Shown: positions 38,677 to 52,289, numbered from the stretch's first letter. The stretch is 64,000 nt of DNA from Pithys albifrons albifrons (GCF_047495875.1 NC_092497.1:70550134-70614133), one strand, 5' to 3'. Numbers and translations are program-made. Notes: generated from the letters alone by a model not told the origin.

Positions 38677-40361
38677 TCTTGTTTGTGTTATCTTCTCTAG
38701 CTCATGTGCTTTTTCTGTCAGTGATGCTTATAATCCCTGCTGCTTTTCTGTGTTAGGAATTTAGTACACCCCTGCATGGTACTCTGCACAGTTTATACTC
38801 ATGGCCCAAAAGGTACGGTCTGTCAGCCACCAGTGGTCTGCAGGTCATATTGTTTAGTCAGAGGAACCATACGGCCCTGAATGGTTTTCGATTTACAAAT
38901 GCAGCTCATACATTAAAAACCAGATAGCTCTCTATTAGTCAGAAAGTTAGGAACTAATCAGTAATCTGTCTGTTTTTCTGGAGCAGATTCACTGGTAGAA
39001 TTTCCACACTTTCTGTCAAAGAGTGATAAAAACAGATGGAAAATAGAGATTTTCCTGTAGTTGCTGCTGCTTTTGCTTCTCTTTATTAGTGGGAATTGGA
39101 GGGAAATCTTTAAGAATGGACTGTGTGTACCTGTGGGCATTTTTGGGCAGACTAGGATCAAGAAAGGTGGGCTGTCACTTTGTACAAGTGGAGTGTCAGG
39201 GTCTTTGTTGCTTCTGACTTTGTTTCATGCATTATGTTTTTTGCTGTTGTGAAAAGCTGTGCATAGACCTATTCTAGTCTTCATGTCTTATTTCAGAGTG
39301 TGTTTGCAGAAGAACAGTACTTCATGGGCAGTGGAACTGTATTATTTTGATCACTTTGTATGTCAGGGAGGGTTGTAAAACATTCTCATTGCTGTCATTA
39401 GCACTGATAACAGATAAGATTGCTATCACTAATTTTTCTCATGGAAGATACTTTATTATCTGAAAAAGCAGATGCATGCATTGGTCCTAGACCAATTTAA
39501 CATCCGTGACACCCACTGAAAATAGTGTAGCCATGATACCATTGATATATAAATAGCTTTAGCACCCTCCCTTTATTTACAAGTTAACATGAAAAGTGTA
39601 TTAACTAACACACCAAGACATGGTGTTACTTCATAGTAGATAAATAGCTATTGGAGATGCATGTCAATTGTACGTAATAGAAATGGTTTTAAATCAATAG
39701 CTGAGAATCGAAAGTAAATTAAAACCCCCAAACCCATAGTTCCTTCCTGGTGATGTGTTTTTATGTCAGCATTGTTCTTATTCTTCTGACCTTGTGACCA
39801 AAATTGAAATTTTTGCGAATTACCAGTGTGAGAATTTGAGTGTGTCAGTATTTATTCTGGATGAATTGTTGATACCCATACTGTTCTTTCAAAATGGGAC
39901 AAAGTGTTTCATGCTTCCATTCATTAAGTGCTAATTTCTTTTATTAGTGATTAAGCCAAGACCACATATTTATTGGTGCCAAGGGATGGCAGCTGTTTAG
40001 TGCTTTGGGTGGTTTATTGTTATTTTATTCTCTTATATTGCCATAAGGACTATAAATCACCTGAGTCTAGTTAGTACAGGTGTTATTAGTAAAGGCCTTA
40101 CTCTTTATGTATTATAGACAGAAGTAGTGTTGTTGAATAGTTAAGTTTGTTTTCTTTTACTTTTGACAAAATTCAGTTAACTAGAATGAAATTTTACATG
40201 CCTGATCTTCTTTTTAAAAATACTGGCTTAGAATATTTGAGTAAAACTGAAGATGAGCTGAGAGTGAGATTTAAACAAAAAAATGTACTTTTGGGTTTCA
40301 TAGACTAGTTACATACTCACAGTATGTCTCTCTGTGAGTATTTCAAATTGCCCAAGCTAGT

Positions 40362-41735
40362 GTGTGGGTTGGAAGGAACTTTAAAGATTATCTAGTCCAG
40401 CCTCCTCACCCAGGAATGTCTTTCAGTAGATTATGTTCCTCAAAACCATATCCACCTTGTCTTTGAGTACTTCTAGTGATGGGGGATCTGTGAGCTTCTG
40501 CCATTGCCACAGCATCCAGTTGTCCACACTTTCTTTGAATCAAATCTAAATCTACATTTAATCCAAATGTAAACGTTTTTAAAAGTAAAAGTATTCAATT
40601 TAAAACTGTTACCTCTTCTCCTGTCATTTCAGGCATTGGTGAAAAGGCTGTCTTGTACTTTAGGTATTGAAAGGTCGCAGTCACATCTCTTGTAAGCATT
40701 TTTCAGGCTACATTAACCCAACTCTCCCATTCTTTTTTCACAGAGAGGTGTCGTGGGGCTCTGATCAGTTTTGTGGCCTTGTTACAGACCTGTTCTGATA
40801 CAGCCATGTCTTTTCTGGTGCTGGGGTTCACAGGGCTGGACACAGTATTTCAGGTGAGCTCTCACAACAGCAGACTGGAGAGGGAGAATTGTCTCCCTTG
40901 ACATGCCAGGCTTTTGCTGCAGCCCAGGATACAGGGAGCTTTCTGGTCTGCAAGTGCACGTTGCTGGCTCATGTTCAGCTTTTTGTCCACCAGTACCTCC
41001 AAGTCATTTTCCACAGGACTCCTCTCAATCAATTCATCCCACAGTCTGTATTATAGATATTGGGGGTTGCCCAACCCAGGTGCAAGACCTTGCACTTGGC
41101 CTTATTTGAACTTTGAGATTTGCATGAGTCTGCTCAAGCCTCTCAGTGTCCCTCCATCAGGGTGGCATCCCTTCCTGCTCATACAGGAACTGCACCATTC
41201 AGCTTGGTACTGTTTATATCATGAAGATACATTTATGAAGGTATTAAACAGTGTTGGTCTCGGTGGACCTTGGAGGGACACCTCTTGTTGTTGGTTTCCG
41301 TAAGGGCATTGAGCTGTTAACTGTAACTCTCTGGACAAGGCTGTCCAGCCCAGTCCTTACCCATCTAATAGTCCATCTATCAAACTCAACAAGAATGTTG
41401 TAGGTGTCTGTATTAAAGCCTTTACAGAAATTTAGGCAGGTGACATCCATAGCTCTTCATTTATTTAGTGATGCATCATTCCATTTTATAGAACCGTTTG
41501 ACAGTCAGGCACAGTTTGTCCTTGGTGAAGTATGTTGTCTGTTTCTCATCTCCTCCTTGTCACCCATATGTCTTTTCATAGCCTCCAAGAGCATCTGTTA
41601 CATGATTTTACTCAGCCCTGTGGTAATGCTGACAGGTTGCTGGTTCCCAGGATCCTTCTATTTACCCTTTTTAAGAAGAGGTGTGAAACTCCCTTTCCTC
41701 CAGTCACCGGGACTTTATCTGACTGTTATAACATA
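40362..41735 (-). mobile_element. CR1 LINE, degenerate 3' half, minus strand
   Basis: The 3' end lies near 40362 (GTGGGTTGGAAGGAACTTTA on +, then TCTAGTCCAGCCTCC). It runs through the ORF2 C-terminal region to the RT palm, with remnants such as LNFCKGFNTDTYNILVEF and TRGVPPRS on the minus strand near 41290-41440. It is heavily mutated, with frameshifts and stops throughout, and is 5'-truncated near 41735. Older than the CR1 at 30.5 kb. Confidence 0.85.
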
Positions 41736-44700
41736 GACATGAATGAAAAGCTACCTGTTATGGGAACAACAAAGCATTGTATTTGTCAGTAAAGGACGTT
41801 GCATTTTACTGCACTGAGGGGGCCTCTAGAACACACTTTGATGTCTAGATTTACCGTGTAGTTAAGAGATTCAGTGGGGAAGAGAAAGACTGTAGCTGGT
41901 CTGGTTTTCGGATGAAACTGTTTTGGATTTGGAAGGAGGTATTCTCTTCTTTAAGAATAACTTCAGATAATCTTGGCCTTTGTTATTAAGAGCGCACTGT
42001 TTCAACTATTTCAGGTACTGTTTAGCTCATGACTTACCAGATATGCAAATATTCTTCTGTCTGTCCACAGTTTCACAGGATTTGGAAAATAATATAATGT
42101 CATTTCAGGCAGAGCTGACATAATGGCCCCAAATTCTTCATAGCTAGTCATGGTAATTCAGAGTGAATATAGCCAGATATATGCATATGGTCATATTCTC
42201 TGTAAAATAAAACTGTTTGTCCTTTCCTGTATTCTTGAATGCAGTGAAAATCTCAAATGTATTACGAATATATTAATCTGGAGCATTATATTTAAATAAA
42301 AAACAGTTCTGAGAGCTACTCTGAAGCTCTTAGATTAGCCTGTGCTCTCAAATAAGTGATTGAATTGTTAAAATAACTCTCAGAATCACAGTGCTTCCAG
42401 AAAACATCTATGTGACTTAGAAAATTCATGTCTTATTCAATTCTGTGCATCTTCTATTTAAGTTATTTCAATGACTACAGTTAGTAATTTAGAGACATAC
42501 AGCTTGAAATGAAAGCTTACAGATCTTATCCTATCCTTCATCTGTAAAAGTATTAAAGCTTTTACTATCTCATATCTTCTCTTCTTTGATAAAAAATATT
42601 ATATCCACCCAGTGCTCTGTGTCCAATGTGAAGCATTCAGCAAAGCGACTGTTGGTGGAAGGTTTTACTGGTGAATGAAGGGATGCAGGAATCCTGTGTG
42701 CTCACTGAAGAACTAAGTAATTGACTTTTTGGTATTCAGGGAGGGTGACATTGTGTGTGATAGGTCTGTGTGTATCTGGTAAATTCTCTCTACCATTTAA
42801 TGCATGTTTATCTTCGTTCCTTTCTGCTGTGATGGTACTGATCTGACTTCTGTGATGTTAATTCATTGACTGTCATTATCAGGGAACACCTTATGTTTCT
42901 TATCTAGTAGTGCCACAGTCAGTTATTTATATTAATTAAGAATGTGTAATAAATTTATTCAGTTAAATGGATTGCTGCCTTTTTGTCGCACTGATGGACT
43001 AGTACAAGTTGGGTGGTAGTTTTGCTTAGACCACTATTATTGCCTTATTGTTGTAATGTGACAACACTATGTTATTTTTATGGTGCCTGTTGCTTTCAAT
43101 GCTTATGAGTAAGAATACAATGTAGGGAGTGTTTGTATATTTATGCACAATTTTTTATATTCTACATATATATTTAAGTGAAGCAGTATACTGAATTTTT
43201 CAGTTTTTGATTCAAATGGGTATTTGTTGCCAGAACTACCAACAGAGACAAGATAACGGGAAATTCTTTGAAAAAATTATGCCTGGAAGATATATTAAAC
43301 TTATTTTTCTAATATAATAAATTTACATGCTGGTTTTGTATCACTTATGCTGTAACACTAAGGAATTGGCTGAGAAGGGGGAAATGCTCTTTTTTGCTGA
43401 TGGCATCTATTCAAAAAAGCTGTCAGTCTGGACGGGTCACTTACAGCCTTCTTATAAACCTCTACCTGATAATTACTGAAATGAACTTGAAAATAACCTA
43501 GAGTTATCTTAAAAGCTTGGTGTGTTTGAGGTTCTAAGTTTTCTTGTGAGTTACAGACTGGTCTTATAGTGACTTTTTAGCTTATTGAAAGGCATAGCAC
43601 CTCAAAGATAGGCACTGTAAAAAGAGTATTCTTTGCTGTGACCACTCAGCAGGACTGGATGAGTTGTAGAGAGACTATTTAGAATATAATATGTGACTGG
43701 AAATCACAAAGAAACTCTGGCACAGCAGGATCAAAAGAGTCTGAACTGACAGAATGCAACACTGATAAGTTTAAAAGTCCTGTGAGACATCAAGAAAGAA
43801 GCAAGTCTGTCACTTGCATGTGAAGTGTGTATGTCAGCTCGATTAAAGGTTTGAGCTGTTTAGTCAAAAGTACACTAGGTGTTAGGGGAGTCTGAAACAG
43901 TCCAAATAACACTTTTCTTGTTGGTGGTTCAGTGGTTCTACCAGCCAGGTTATTTTCTGTGCTTTTGGGTTTTTTTATGCCACTTCTCCCCCCCCCAAGT
44001 AATAGTTTGCATTTCCATATGAATTCTTCCAGCCTCACAATTATGTGAGTTTTAAATACTCACTTCATAATACAGGAAATTGTCAGTATGTAATCATTAT
44101 AGAGTTCTTACTAAAAATTAACAGTAGCTCCCTCTGTCCTCGTAGCTGTTTTGTTTTTTCTTTTGGGGATATCTACTGGTTAAAGAACTAAACTGAAAGT
44201 CTGTGTCCTGTACTTTTGTAGTGATGATTGGTGGCGCGGGGAAGAGGTTGTTTGTTTGTTGGGTTTGAATACATTGGAGATAGGGTTTTGTTTTTTATGG
44301 CTCTGGGGCTGTTCCAGATTTCAGAAGATAGTATCTTCCTAGTTGGTGAAAATGATTTTTAATGCTGACAAGATTTAAGGTACGATCTGAACACTGAGAG
44401 TAGTTAACATACTTTGAAATAACAAAAAAGTACTGATTTCAAATGGTAGGCACCTGAGATGCCTGAGGTATGAATTTACACCGAAGAAAGAGGTTTTTCA
44501 GTTAATCCTTGTTCTCAACACAGTGTATGATAGATAAGTAAACAAAAACTAAACGTACTTTGGGTATGTTTAATACCCAAACTGTCATGAATACGTGGTT
44601 CCTCTGAGGAAAAAAAAATACACAGCTTATGTTTTTGGCACTTCTTTTACTGCTAATTTAGAAGTTTTCCTATATTAATTCAGTATCATTACTTATAAAA

Positions 44701-45010
44701 AAATTGCCAGCTAATTCTCTTTGATAAAGCAGTATAAAAGTACTTGAAACATGCTATGTTTAGGTTGCTTTTAAGTTTCCATTGGACAAATAACTGCAAT
44801 ATTGATACAGTTTTACATACTTTTGATATAAAGTATCCAGAGCAATATTTATGCTTGGATCTCCCTTCCAAAAGCAAACAAGTTTTACCTTATATAAGGA
44901 TATTTGTCTTTCCCTGCTTATAAGTCCTAGGGGTTCTTTGGTTATACTGGTGTTGTATAACTTCATGACTTCACTTGAAAGCAAATATTTTTGCTGTACC
45001 TAGTTATGCC

Positions 45011-45318
45011 TCCCTGACATCCGATCCCGTCAGATCTCGGAAGCTCAGCAGGGTCAGCCCCGGATTAGTACTTGAATGGGAGACCTCCTGGGAAATGCCG
45101 GGTGCTGTAGGTTCTAGTCCTGAGGACTTCACTGGCACCGTCCAAGCTCGCTCGGCCGTGGCAGATGAACCTCAGGACTTAAACGGTGGGGCCAGTTCTG
45201 CTCACGCTGTGCCTCACCTAAAATATCCACTGCGCAGGCTGGAAGGGCACACCCACGTGGGGACAGCCCTTCCCAAATCTTCGTTTGTGAAGTTTGGCCA
45301 TACATATACATACATACA
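45011..45318 (+). mobile_element. 5S-rRNA-derived SINE, copy 2, in CNTLN intron 1
   Basis: Same family as 27343-27657. The 5S head has intact CTCGGAAGCTCAGCAGGGTC and TAGTACTTGAATGGGAGACC (one change in box C) and a complete 5S 3' end (CCGGGTGCTGTAGG). The body is the same, and the tail is (CATA)n rather than poly-A. It is flanked by a perfect 14-bp target-site duplication TACCTAGTTATGCC (44997-45010 and 45319-45332). By eye it differs from copy 1 at about 16 positions plus one gap over about 283 bp, so roughly 94% identical. It lies in sense orientation within the intron. The open frames across it on both strands are not genes. Confidence 0.92.
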
Positions 45319-48300
45319 TACCTAGTTATGCCATGAAAACGTGGGCTGTTAAAAATCAGTAAGAAAAAATTCAGTTTATTTTGCAAAGTACACATCCTAG
45401 GCCTAAGGTACTCTACATTTCTGTATGTCTTTCAGCATGACACTGAGCTACAGCCACTTTCAGTGTAGTCTGAGAGAAAAATGCCATTTTTTGGGGGATA
45501 TGCAGTGCACTAGGTCTTTTCTTTCAGAATTTTTATGTCCTGGCATGCAAACTTGGTTGCAGGTTCAGTATCTTCATCTGACATTAGATGTGTTGTGAGT
45601 AATGTTAGTTTTAATGAGAAATTTTTGCCAACTTTCAAATGACATCTGTATTCTGCCTGGTGTCTGTAAGATCTCAGCTGTTCAAGGTACACTCCTGCTG
45701 ACCTCTTGAGCTGTTACCGTACACTTGAGTAGGCTAAATATTCCTTGGGTAAGCTGAAGATTGATACATCCCAGGCCTTGACAGCTGCAGTGTTTTTCTT
45801 TGCCAACTTTAGACAGTCTAAGCAGCCTTTTTTCGAAAGAAATTGTTTGGCTTCCAAGATCATTCAGGGAACAGCTTTACCAAGTCCATTAATTCTGCCA
45901 AGAGCCTAAAAAGACTGTTTAAACTTCTTTTCATCTTGAAACTGTAATAATTTCTAGCTAGTAGTCATTCTGTTATACAAAATGCTTAATTAATTACATT
46001 ACATAGATGTAAATGAAACAGTTTTAGCTCTTAAAATATTTGGCATGTTAAATATAAGAAGGTTATGTATTACAATGACTTAATGTAACTTGACTATTTT
46101 TTTACTAATACTTTATTGTTACAGTGAAAAATTGTGGATATATTTCTGTATAAACTTTGTTTTTGCAAGTAAAATTCATATATTTTCACTGCAGCTGAAG
46201 TTGTTGGTTTTTTTTTGGTTTGGTTTTCGTTTGTGCTTGGGGAGTTGTTTGTTTATTTTTACTGGTAAGGTGTATTTGAAGATACATTTGTGTCTTTATT
46301 TTTTGGCAGAAGTCTGCTTAGGTAGGATACTGCTTAGTTTTGTGTACATTTACAGAAATTCAAGTACATGTCAAGTACATAGCATTTGGTGATTTAAATT
46401 AGAATATTTGCTGATGTAATTACAGTATTGCTGTGCAGTTCTGTGTGTGCTCATTCATAGGTTGCTTTAGTAACTTTTAATGCCAGTTCCTGTCATCAAA
46501 AATAAACATGTATTGTAATAGCATTGTTTGGCAGTTTTGGAAGCTTCAGTGACTTTTAACTTATTTCCATAGGATTTGTGAAGGCTTTTTATGTGTTTTG
46601 TGGTGGTTGCTGTTGTTATTTATTTATTATTTATTGGACACTACTTGGCCTGTTCTTTGAAGTTTGCTTAGTGCATATTCAGTGTTCCTTACTGCAAGGA
46701 AGATTTTTTATTTTCCATTTAGCATGAGTTTTTATATTTTGTTTCATTTACTGTTATTTTAACACAGAAATCTTGTGGAACTTAGTTATGTAAGGAGTAG
46801 CAATTACTCACTCACATGTGTAAAATCTGGAGCTGGTTTCATTTTTCCTTGGACAATTTTTAAAGTAGTCTGCTTGTGGAATAGCTATAGGTGATTAGAG
46901 GTTAACCCAAACTGTTTATTCAGTTAAAACAGATCATTTGTACCTGGCTGTTGTGTTCTCTTCAGGAATGTTCAGTGAAACTTCATATTTTATAGTTTTC
47001 TCATCAAAAGGCCAGTTGCTATAAGGCTTGGCAAAGTTTGGGTAAGAAACTTGGTTGCCAGAGACTCAGTACCTGCTGGGTACTCGGGAAAAATTATGGA
47101 AGAGATGTGAAACTTTCCTCATTGTGTATTGTACATACATACATTGTTCATTAAGAAAAATTCAGTACCTGTTACTGTAGTTTTCCCTTCTTGCTGTTTT
47201 TTGTAATAGAGGAATGCTATGCTTAGAAGTGTCTGAGAGTTGCACCATTTTTGTGATGCCTTGAGCTGTTTCCTCACTGGGAATTGAAGTGTGTTGGAGC
47301 CCGCAGGGTAGCGCAGCAAGCAGACAGTGCTGCTTGGAGGGAATCATATGGTGTTTGATAGTGCTTCTCGGAGTCATACAGAAACCCAAGTACCTCAGTT
47401 CTCCTGGTGTATAAAAATATAAGCAGGAAACCCAGCAGCTACTATTGTGGTCTTGTGTACAGGACAGTAAAGGGGAAAGCTAAGGAAGCATGATTATAAG
47501 CAAATCCAAGTCGTTAAACTGGCAACAAAACTGAACTGAACAGAGCTCATGAGCTCATCAGTTGGCGTCAGAAACCTTGACTGTTTGACTCAAGATTTTA
47601 TGAGAGTTTGCAGGTGGAATACTATTACCACTTCGTTATATTGGGTTTTCTCTCTGCTGTAGTGATTTCATGGCCCCTAGTCCAATTTGTTAGTGATTTT
47701 AAGTATAGTATAAATACATAGTGAATTCTTTATTAAATATATGAAAAAGGCTCAAGCATTATTTGCACTTCAGTTCTGTTCTGCATATCACTGATCAGCT
47801 GAACAATTTGAATTAAAATGATTTTAAAACTAGATACAGTGGTTTATTCCTGTTATCCATTGTTCAAAGATTGCCTTATACTGAAAGTGTCTTAAGAGTA
47901 TAAGAACAACTGATTTAATGTGATTCTAAGTAATTAAAAAGAAATCACATTTCCATTGCTGTTATTTAGTGAGGTTTAGTTTGGCTTTGTGGCTTGGTGT
48001 TTGTTTTATCTTTTCCCTCCCTGGATTCCCAGCATCATCACAAGATTTTTTAAGATGTTAAAATTACTCAGAATCCAGTTTCTGTATAGATCCTAATGCT
48101 TTTTGGAAGCTTGCAGCAGCTTTTTCAAATCTGAAAAACATTTTTATTTTTCATTCTGTTTCTGACTGAGAAGTAGTAGGTCATGCCAGGTTGACTCTTC
48201 AGGTCGCGTGGCAGGGTATTTTGGGAGATGGTGTCTTTTTTGAGGACACGTGAAACAAGTGCACAGTTTTTATCATCTTTCAGACTAGATGCATAAAAAT

Positions 48301-49902
48301 TCAGAACACTAAGTGCATAAGGTGATAGCACACAATCAGAGATTGTACTAAAAAAAAAAAAAGAGAAAATTAGCTGTCTTCTTACCTGCACTGAGTAACC
48401 CAATTATTAATATCAAGCTTATGTTTGTCTTTTAACTAATTCTGAGCTGAAAGTTAATCTGTATTTAGCACGTCTGCTGAAAAAAAACTTGGATACTGAT
48501 GCAAAATAATTTGAATTCTTATTTATATGGTGTATGATGTAGTTTTGGTGTTAGCTTTCTTCAAAAAGTGAATGTGGTTATTCAGTGTAATGCACCATGA
48601 TCCAGTTGGGTACTCTCTGGAACTCCTTCTGTGTAGTCCATTCTGTATAAGCTGATAATCGTCTTAAATTTTAAGACCTTTGTTTTATTTGCTTTCTAAC
48701 ACATTCACAAAGTGGCTGGATTTGTTGGTGGTGTGTTTTCTTGCAGTAGGTGATTGAATTTTTTGAGTCTGATAATGCATCAAATCCCCATTAAGTTTCA
48801 TTCTTTACTTGGTTGAAGCAGTTGATGGCAATTAAAGATTTAAATAAATGTGAACTAGAAATTGCAATTGTGTGAGGAGGAGGATATTTTTTAAACCAAC
48901 GGTCATGAATCCCCTCACTTTTCACTTGCTCAGCATTTTTTCTTATGTTTTCCAGTAAGTTCAGCATTACCTCACTTCTCTGCAATTTTAAAAATCAAAT
49001 GATAATGCATTTCTAAAGTTGAAGGAAAGACATGAAGCTTTCCTCAAAAATCATGGAAAAATAGGTGCAACTATCTCTTCTGTTTCTATAATAAATTCTA
49101 AGGTTTGTTAAATCCATAATTCAGTGTGTTTGTCTGTTGTGGTGTTACTTGATGAACCAATTTGGAATCAGTACACTGATAAATTTTCATAAAAATCTAC
49201 TAGCTTTAGAGAGGTCTTTTGATTTTATATTGAAGATAGCTGTTTTCCTGTTCTGAAGAAAAGAAACATTAAGATGGAGTGATTTGTTATGTACTGATAT
49301 TGCATGTGAAGTTCAAGTTTGCTTCCTAGAAGGCAAAACTGATCAGAAGCAAATGAATGAAAAAGTCAGCCAAAGTTGGAAAAACATTTTCTACTGCTGA
49401 GTTTTACTCTAATCATACAGTGTCTGGTCTTTATTGACCCTTGTGAGGCTTGTCAAACTTGTGCTTTTCAGCTCTTGGATGTCTCTTGGATGACCATTGC
49501 TTTTAACTGTTTCAAGTCATAAGCTCACAATACTGTGACCAAAGGTGCAATTTGTTCTTGTTCTTAAAAAATGAGAAATCAGGGAAAAAGGAAATGAAAT
49601 GAGAAACCTTTGCAGAAATGAAAGGGTGGAGTTAAAAGTGGGAACTTAGGTCTTCTGTTTCACTTTATAATCAAGATAGAGTTGTGCAGAGATGAGGTAC
49701 TGTGTTTTTTGTTCAGATGATTGTAATGGAGTTCTGGTTAACTAGTGATATCTGTGGTATCTACCTAGATTAAGTTCCAAAAACCTGGGATAAGAAGGAA
49801 GCCGAGAAATGGATAGCTGTAATAGTGTTGCGTTTCCCTTTGGCTTGTGTATTGCGCTCAGGCAAATTCCATTTTCTTTTTAACATTTAAATTTTATATT
49901 AG

Positions 49903-50105
49903 AAAAAATTTCTTCACGCAGAAGGTTATCAGACATTGCAACAGGCTGCCTAAGAAGATGGGGTAGTCACCATCCCTGGAGGTATTTAACAGCCATGTAG
50001 ATGTCATGCTTAGGGATTAGTGGTGGACTTGGCAGTGTTAGGTTAGTAATTTTATATGCATTGATCATAAATGTCTTTTTCACTGTAAATGACTCTGTGT
50101 TTCTA
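49903..50105 (+). mobile_element. CR1 LINE 3' end, + strand
   Basis: Shows the CR1 3' end read on +: AATTTCTTCACGCAGAAGG, CATTGCAACAGGCTGCCTA, GTCACCATCCCTGGAGGT, TGTAGATGTCATGCTTAGG, and a terminal ACTCTGTGTTTCTA instead of a clean 8-bp repeat. Non-coding and moderately diverged. Confidence 0.8.
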
Positions 50106-51015
50106 AAAATCTGGTAGACATAGCTGCATTCTCATGATTTTTGCCTATTGAATAGACCTAGCTGCCAATATGATGGTTTGGGCTGATTAATCCCCCATTT
50201 TATGTTAGGCTGTTTCAGAAGGTTTCATCTTAGTCTGGACCATAGTTTATGTATATATGCTTTCTTACTGTTCTCTTTGTCTTCATCCTTTTCTGGTCTT
50301 TCCTTTTCTCCCCTGACATTTTAATGTAATTAACATTTGTTTTTAGATTGTAAATAACTAATTGGAGTTTCCAGTAATAAAATCATACTGAAATAAAAAT
50401 ACACCAGTGAAAAATAACAACCAATATGTAGGAGAAGATATAAATGTGGAAAAGCTTTTATCTGACCCCTAGTTTTCACAAACTTTCTAAAGCCTGTTTT
50501 TAAAGAACATTGTTTTCTTGCTCTCACTTGAGTTTTTTCGAAAGCTTTGTATACTGCAGGCTACCTGAGTGTGTGTTAGAAGTCTGATTTACTGTATATC
50601 TTGCAATAAAGTCAATGAGCTACATGTGGTAAAACTTAATGTTGAAGCACGTATTCCGGACTTAGTATGTAATAGAAATTGTGTCCAGCTGCTAGAAATA
50701 ACAGGTATAGCAAAAGGCAGCCTTGTTTGACTAATATAAATTTCTTCTCCCATGTGTCACATCATATACACTTTTTTTGTTGATTGTAGGTATTTGTCTT
50801 CAAAATTCTATATGCTTAAAATCTTGTTTATTCAAGAGAACCATTTGCTGTGTGTTGTCATTCATGGAACAGTGAGTAGCTTGTAGGAAATTCTCACTAG
50901 AATGTATTTTTTTTTGTAATTTTCTTTTTTAAAATGCTCAGTATAACTTTTTTGTCTATAAAAGGCATAGCATACTTGTAATATATTTTTATCCTCTTTT
51001 TTTCCTATTTCTAAG

Positions 51016-51102
51016 GCTGATAAAGAATTTGTGTGGACTCTATGGAAACACCTGCAAGTCTCAAGTCCATCTTACACAAGCTGTCAGCTTGGTTGTGGAA
51101 AG
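51016..51102 (+). CDS. CNTLN: Centlein, coding exon 2, with frameshift
   Basis: The acceptor is a pyrimidine tract ending ctaag|GCT and the donor is AAG|gtgagt. The first 18 codons read ADKEFVWTLWKHLQVSSP, which closely matches a conserved human centlein segment (ADKEFVW...LWK.LQV). From 51071 the match continues in another frame (LTQAVSLVVE plus the first two bases of Arg). Only one base, T51070, lies where three are expected. The exon is thus 87 bp instead of the 89 bp needed to join exon 3 in frame. Read as it stands, translation enters exon 3 in the wrong frame and stops at TGA 62429-62431. The most likely cause is a sequence or assembly error or an allele-specific indel; a genuinely broken copy is possible. 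Confidence 0.88.
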
Positions 51103-51439
51103 GTGAGTTTGAAGATTTAACGTGATGCTCAAATCAACAACCAACCTCTCCTGCTGATAGATTGTTCTTTATCCTTCTGGATGAGAGCTATGTAGGATTT
51201 TAAAAATACGTTAAAAAAGTTTGTTAATTTTTGTGAAACGTGCCTAGAATACATTGCAGGTTTCCTTTTTTTGGTGCAAGTTGAAGCATGCTTCAAAATC
51301 TCCTTTAAATGAGATTGCTGTGCTGTAGCTGAATACAATTTTAAAATTATAAAAACGTACTGTGTGTTTTGTGTTTCTATTGAAAGAGCAGGAGGATGTA
51401 AATGACATTTTCTAGTATCATAATTTGTTGAATAACAGT

Positions 51440-51445
51440 TTTTTT

Positions 51446-51477
<32 letters not shown>

Positions 51478-51490
51478 TATATATATATGT
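51440..51490. repeat. T-run plus (TA)n(CA)n(TA)n microsatellite
   Basis: A T-run followed by alternating TA, six CA units, then TA again. Simple sequence, about 340 bp after exon 2. Confidence 0.9.
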
Positions 51491-51560
51491 AAATTATGTT
51501 TATCTGCATTCCTAATGAAATGAAAAGCTGAGGCACGATAACGGAAAAGATAACTATCAA

Positions 51561-51840
51561 AGAATCAAAGAAATGCCAAGTTGGAAGGGACCCATCAAAA
51601 TCAGAGCCCAGCTCCTGGGCCTGTGCAGGACATCCTCAAGAGTCACACCATGTGTCTAAGAGTATCATCCAAACATTTGAACTCCCACAGGTCTGGTGCT
51701 GTGATCACTTCCCTGGGGAGCTTGTTCCAGTGCCCAACCACCCTCTGGGTAAAAACGTTTTTTCTGACTGATAAAAGCTTCTTTCTCCATCAGCACAGAC
51801 AAGTGAGATACTACTTCCACAGCTTGTTGCTCTGAGGATA
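51561..51840 (-). mobile_element. CR1 LINE 3' fragment, minus strand
   Basis: The + strand reads AGTTGGAAGGGACCCATCAA, then TCCTGGGCCTGTGCAGGAC, TCCAAACATTTGAACTCCC and GGGAGCTTGTTCCAGTGCCC, which is the reverse complement of a CR1 3' end. Terminal repeat remnants (AGAATCAAAGAA) occur at about 51561-51572. Non-coding. Confidence 0.88.
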
Positions 51841-52289
51841 GTAATGGTGGTGATTTCTTCATGATACTTACTATTATCTGATTCCTATAAATGTTGGTTA
51901 ATCATTGCTGTATATGATTGATTGCTTTGGAATGCTAATATTTATAAATGCAGAATTTTTTAGGCTGAAGATGCGGAAAATGGAATGAGTTGGCAATGTG
52001 ACTGTCAGAATTCAAACACTCAATTCCTTTAAGGTACCATGAGTTCCTGCTTTTAAAATAAAAAAGTGGATTTTTTTAAAAACTGAAAATGGATTTTGAC
52101 TTCTTTAAATGGCTTGCTAATTTTGCCTGGGAAGCTTGTCATAGAGCCAGGAGGTGTCCTGGCTCCTTTAAGTTTCTGTTCAGTGCTTTGATCTTAGAAG
52201 GTGTGTTTTGTTTGTTCACATCTTTCCTTTCTGGACTTGATCATTACATGTTCCTACACTTTTGAAAATATATCATTAATTTCTTTAGC

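Larger units (their letters stand above)
33189..51015 (+). other. CNTLN: CNTLN intron 1 (17.8 kb)
   Basis: Bounded by CAG|gtactg on the left and by a long T-rich tract ending ttctaag|GCT on the right. It contains CR1 pieces (35.3, 40.4-41.7, 49.9 kb), an LTR (38.1 kb) and a 5S-derived SINE (45.0 kb). Elsewhere it is T-rich AT sequence, as expected for the sense strand of an avian intron. I see no further coding exon: the remaining open frames are under 120 codons and lack recognisable similarity. Large first introns often hold regulatory elements, but none can be named from sequence alone. Confidence 0.8.
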
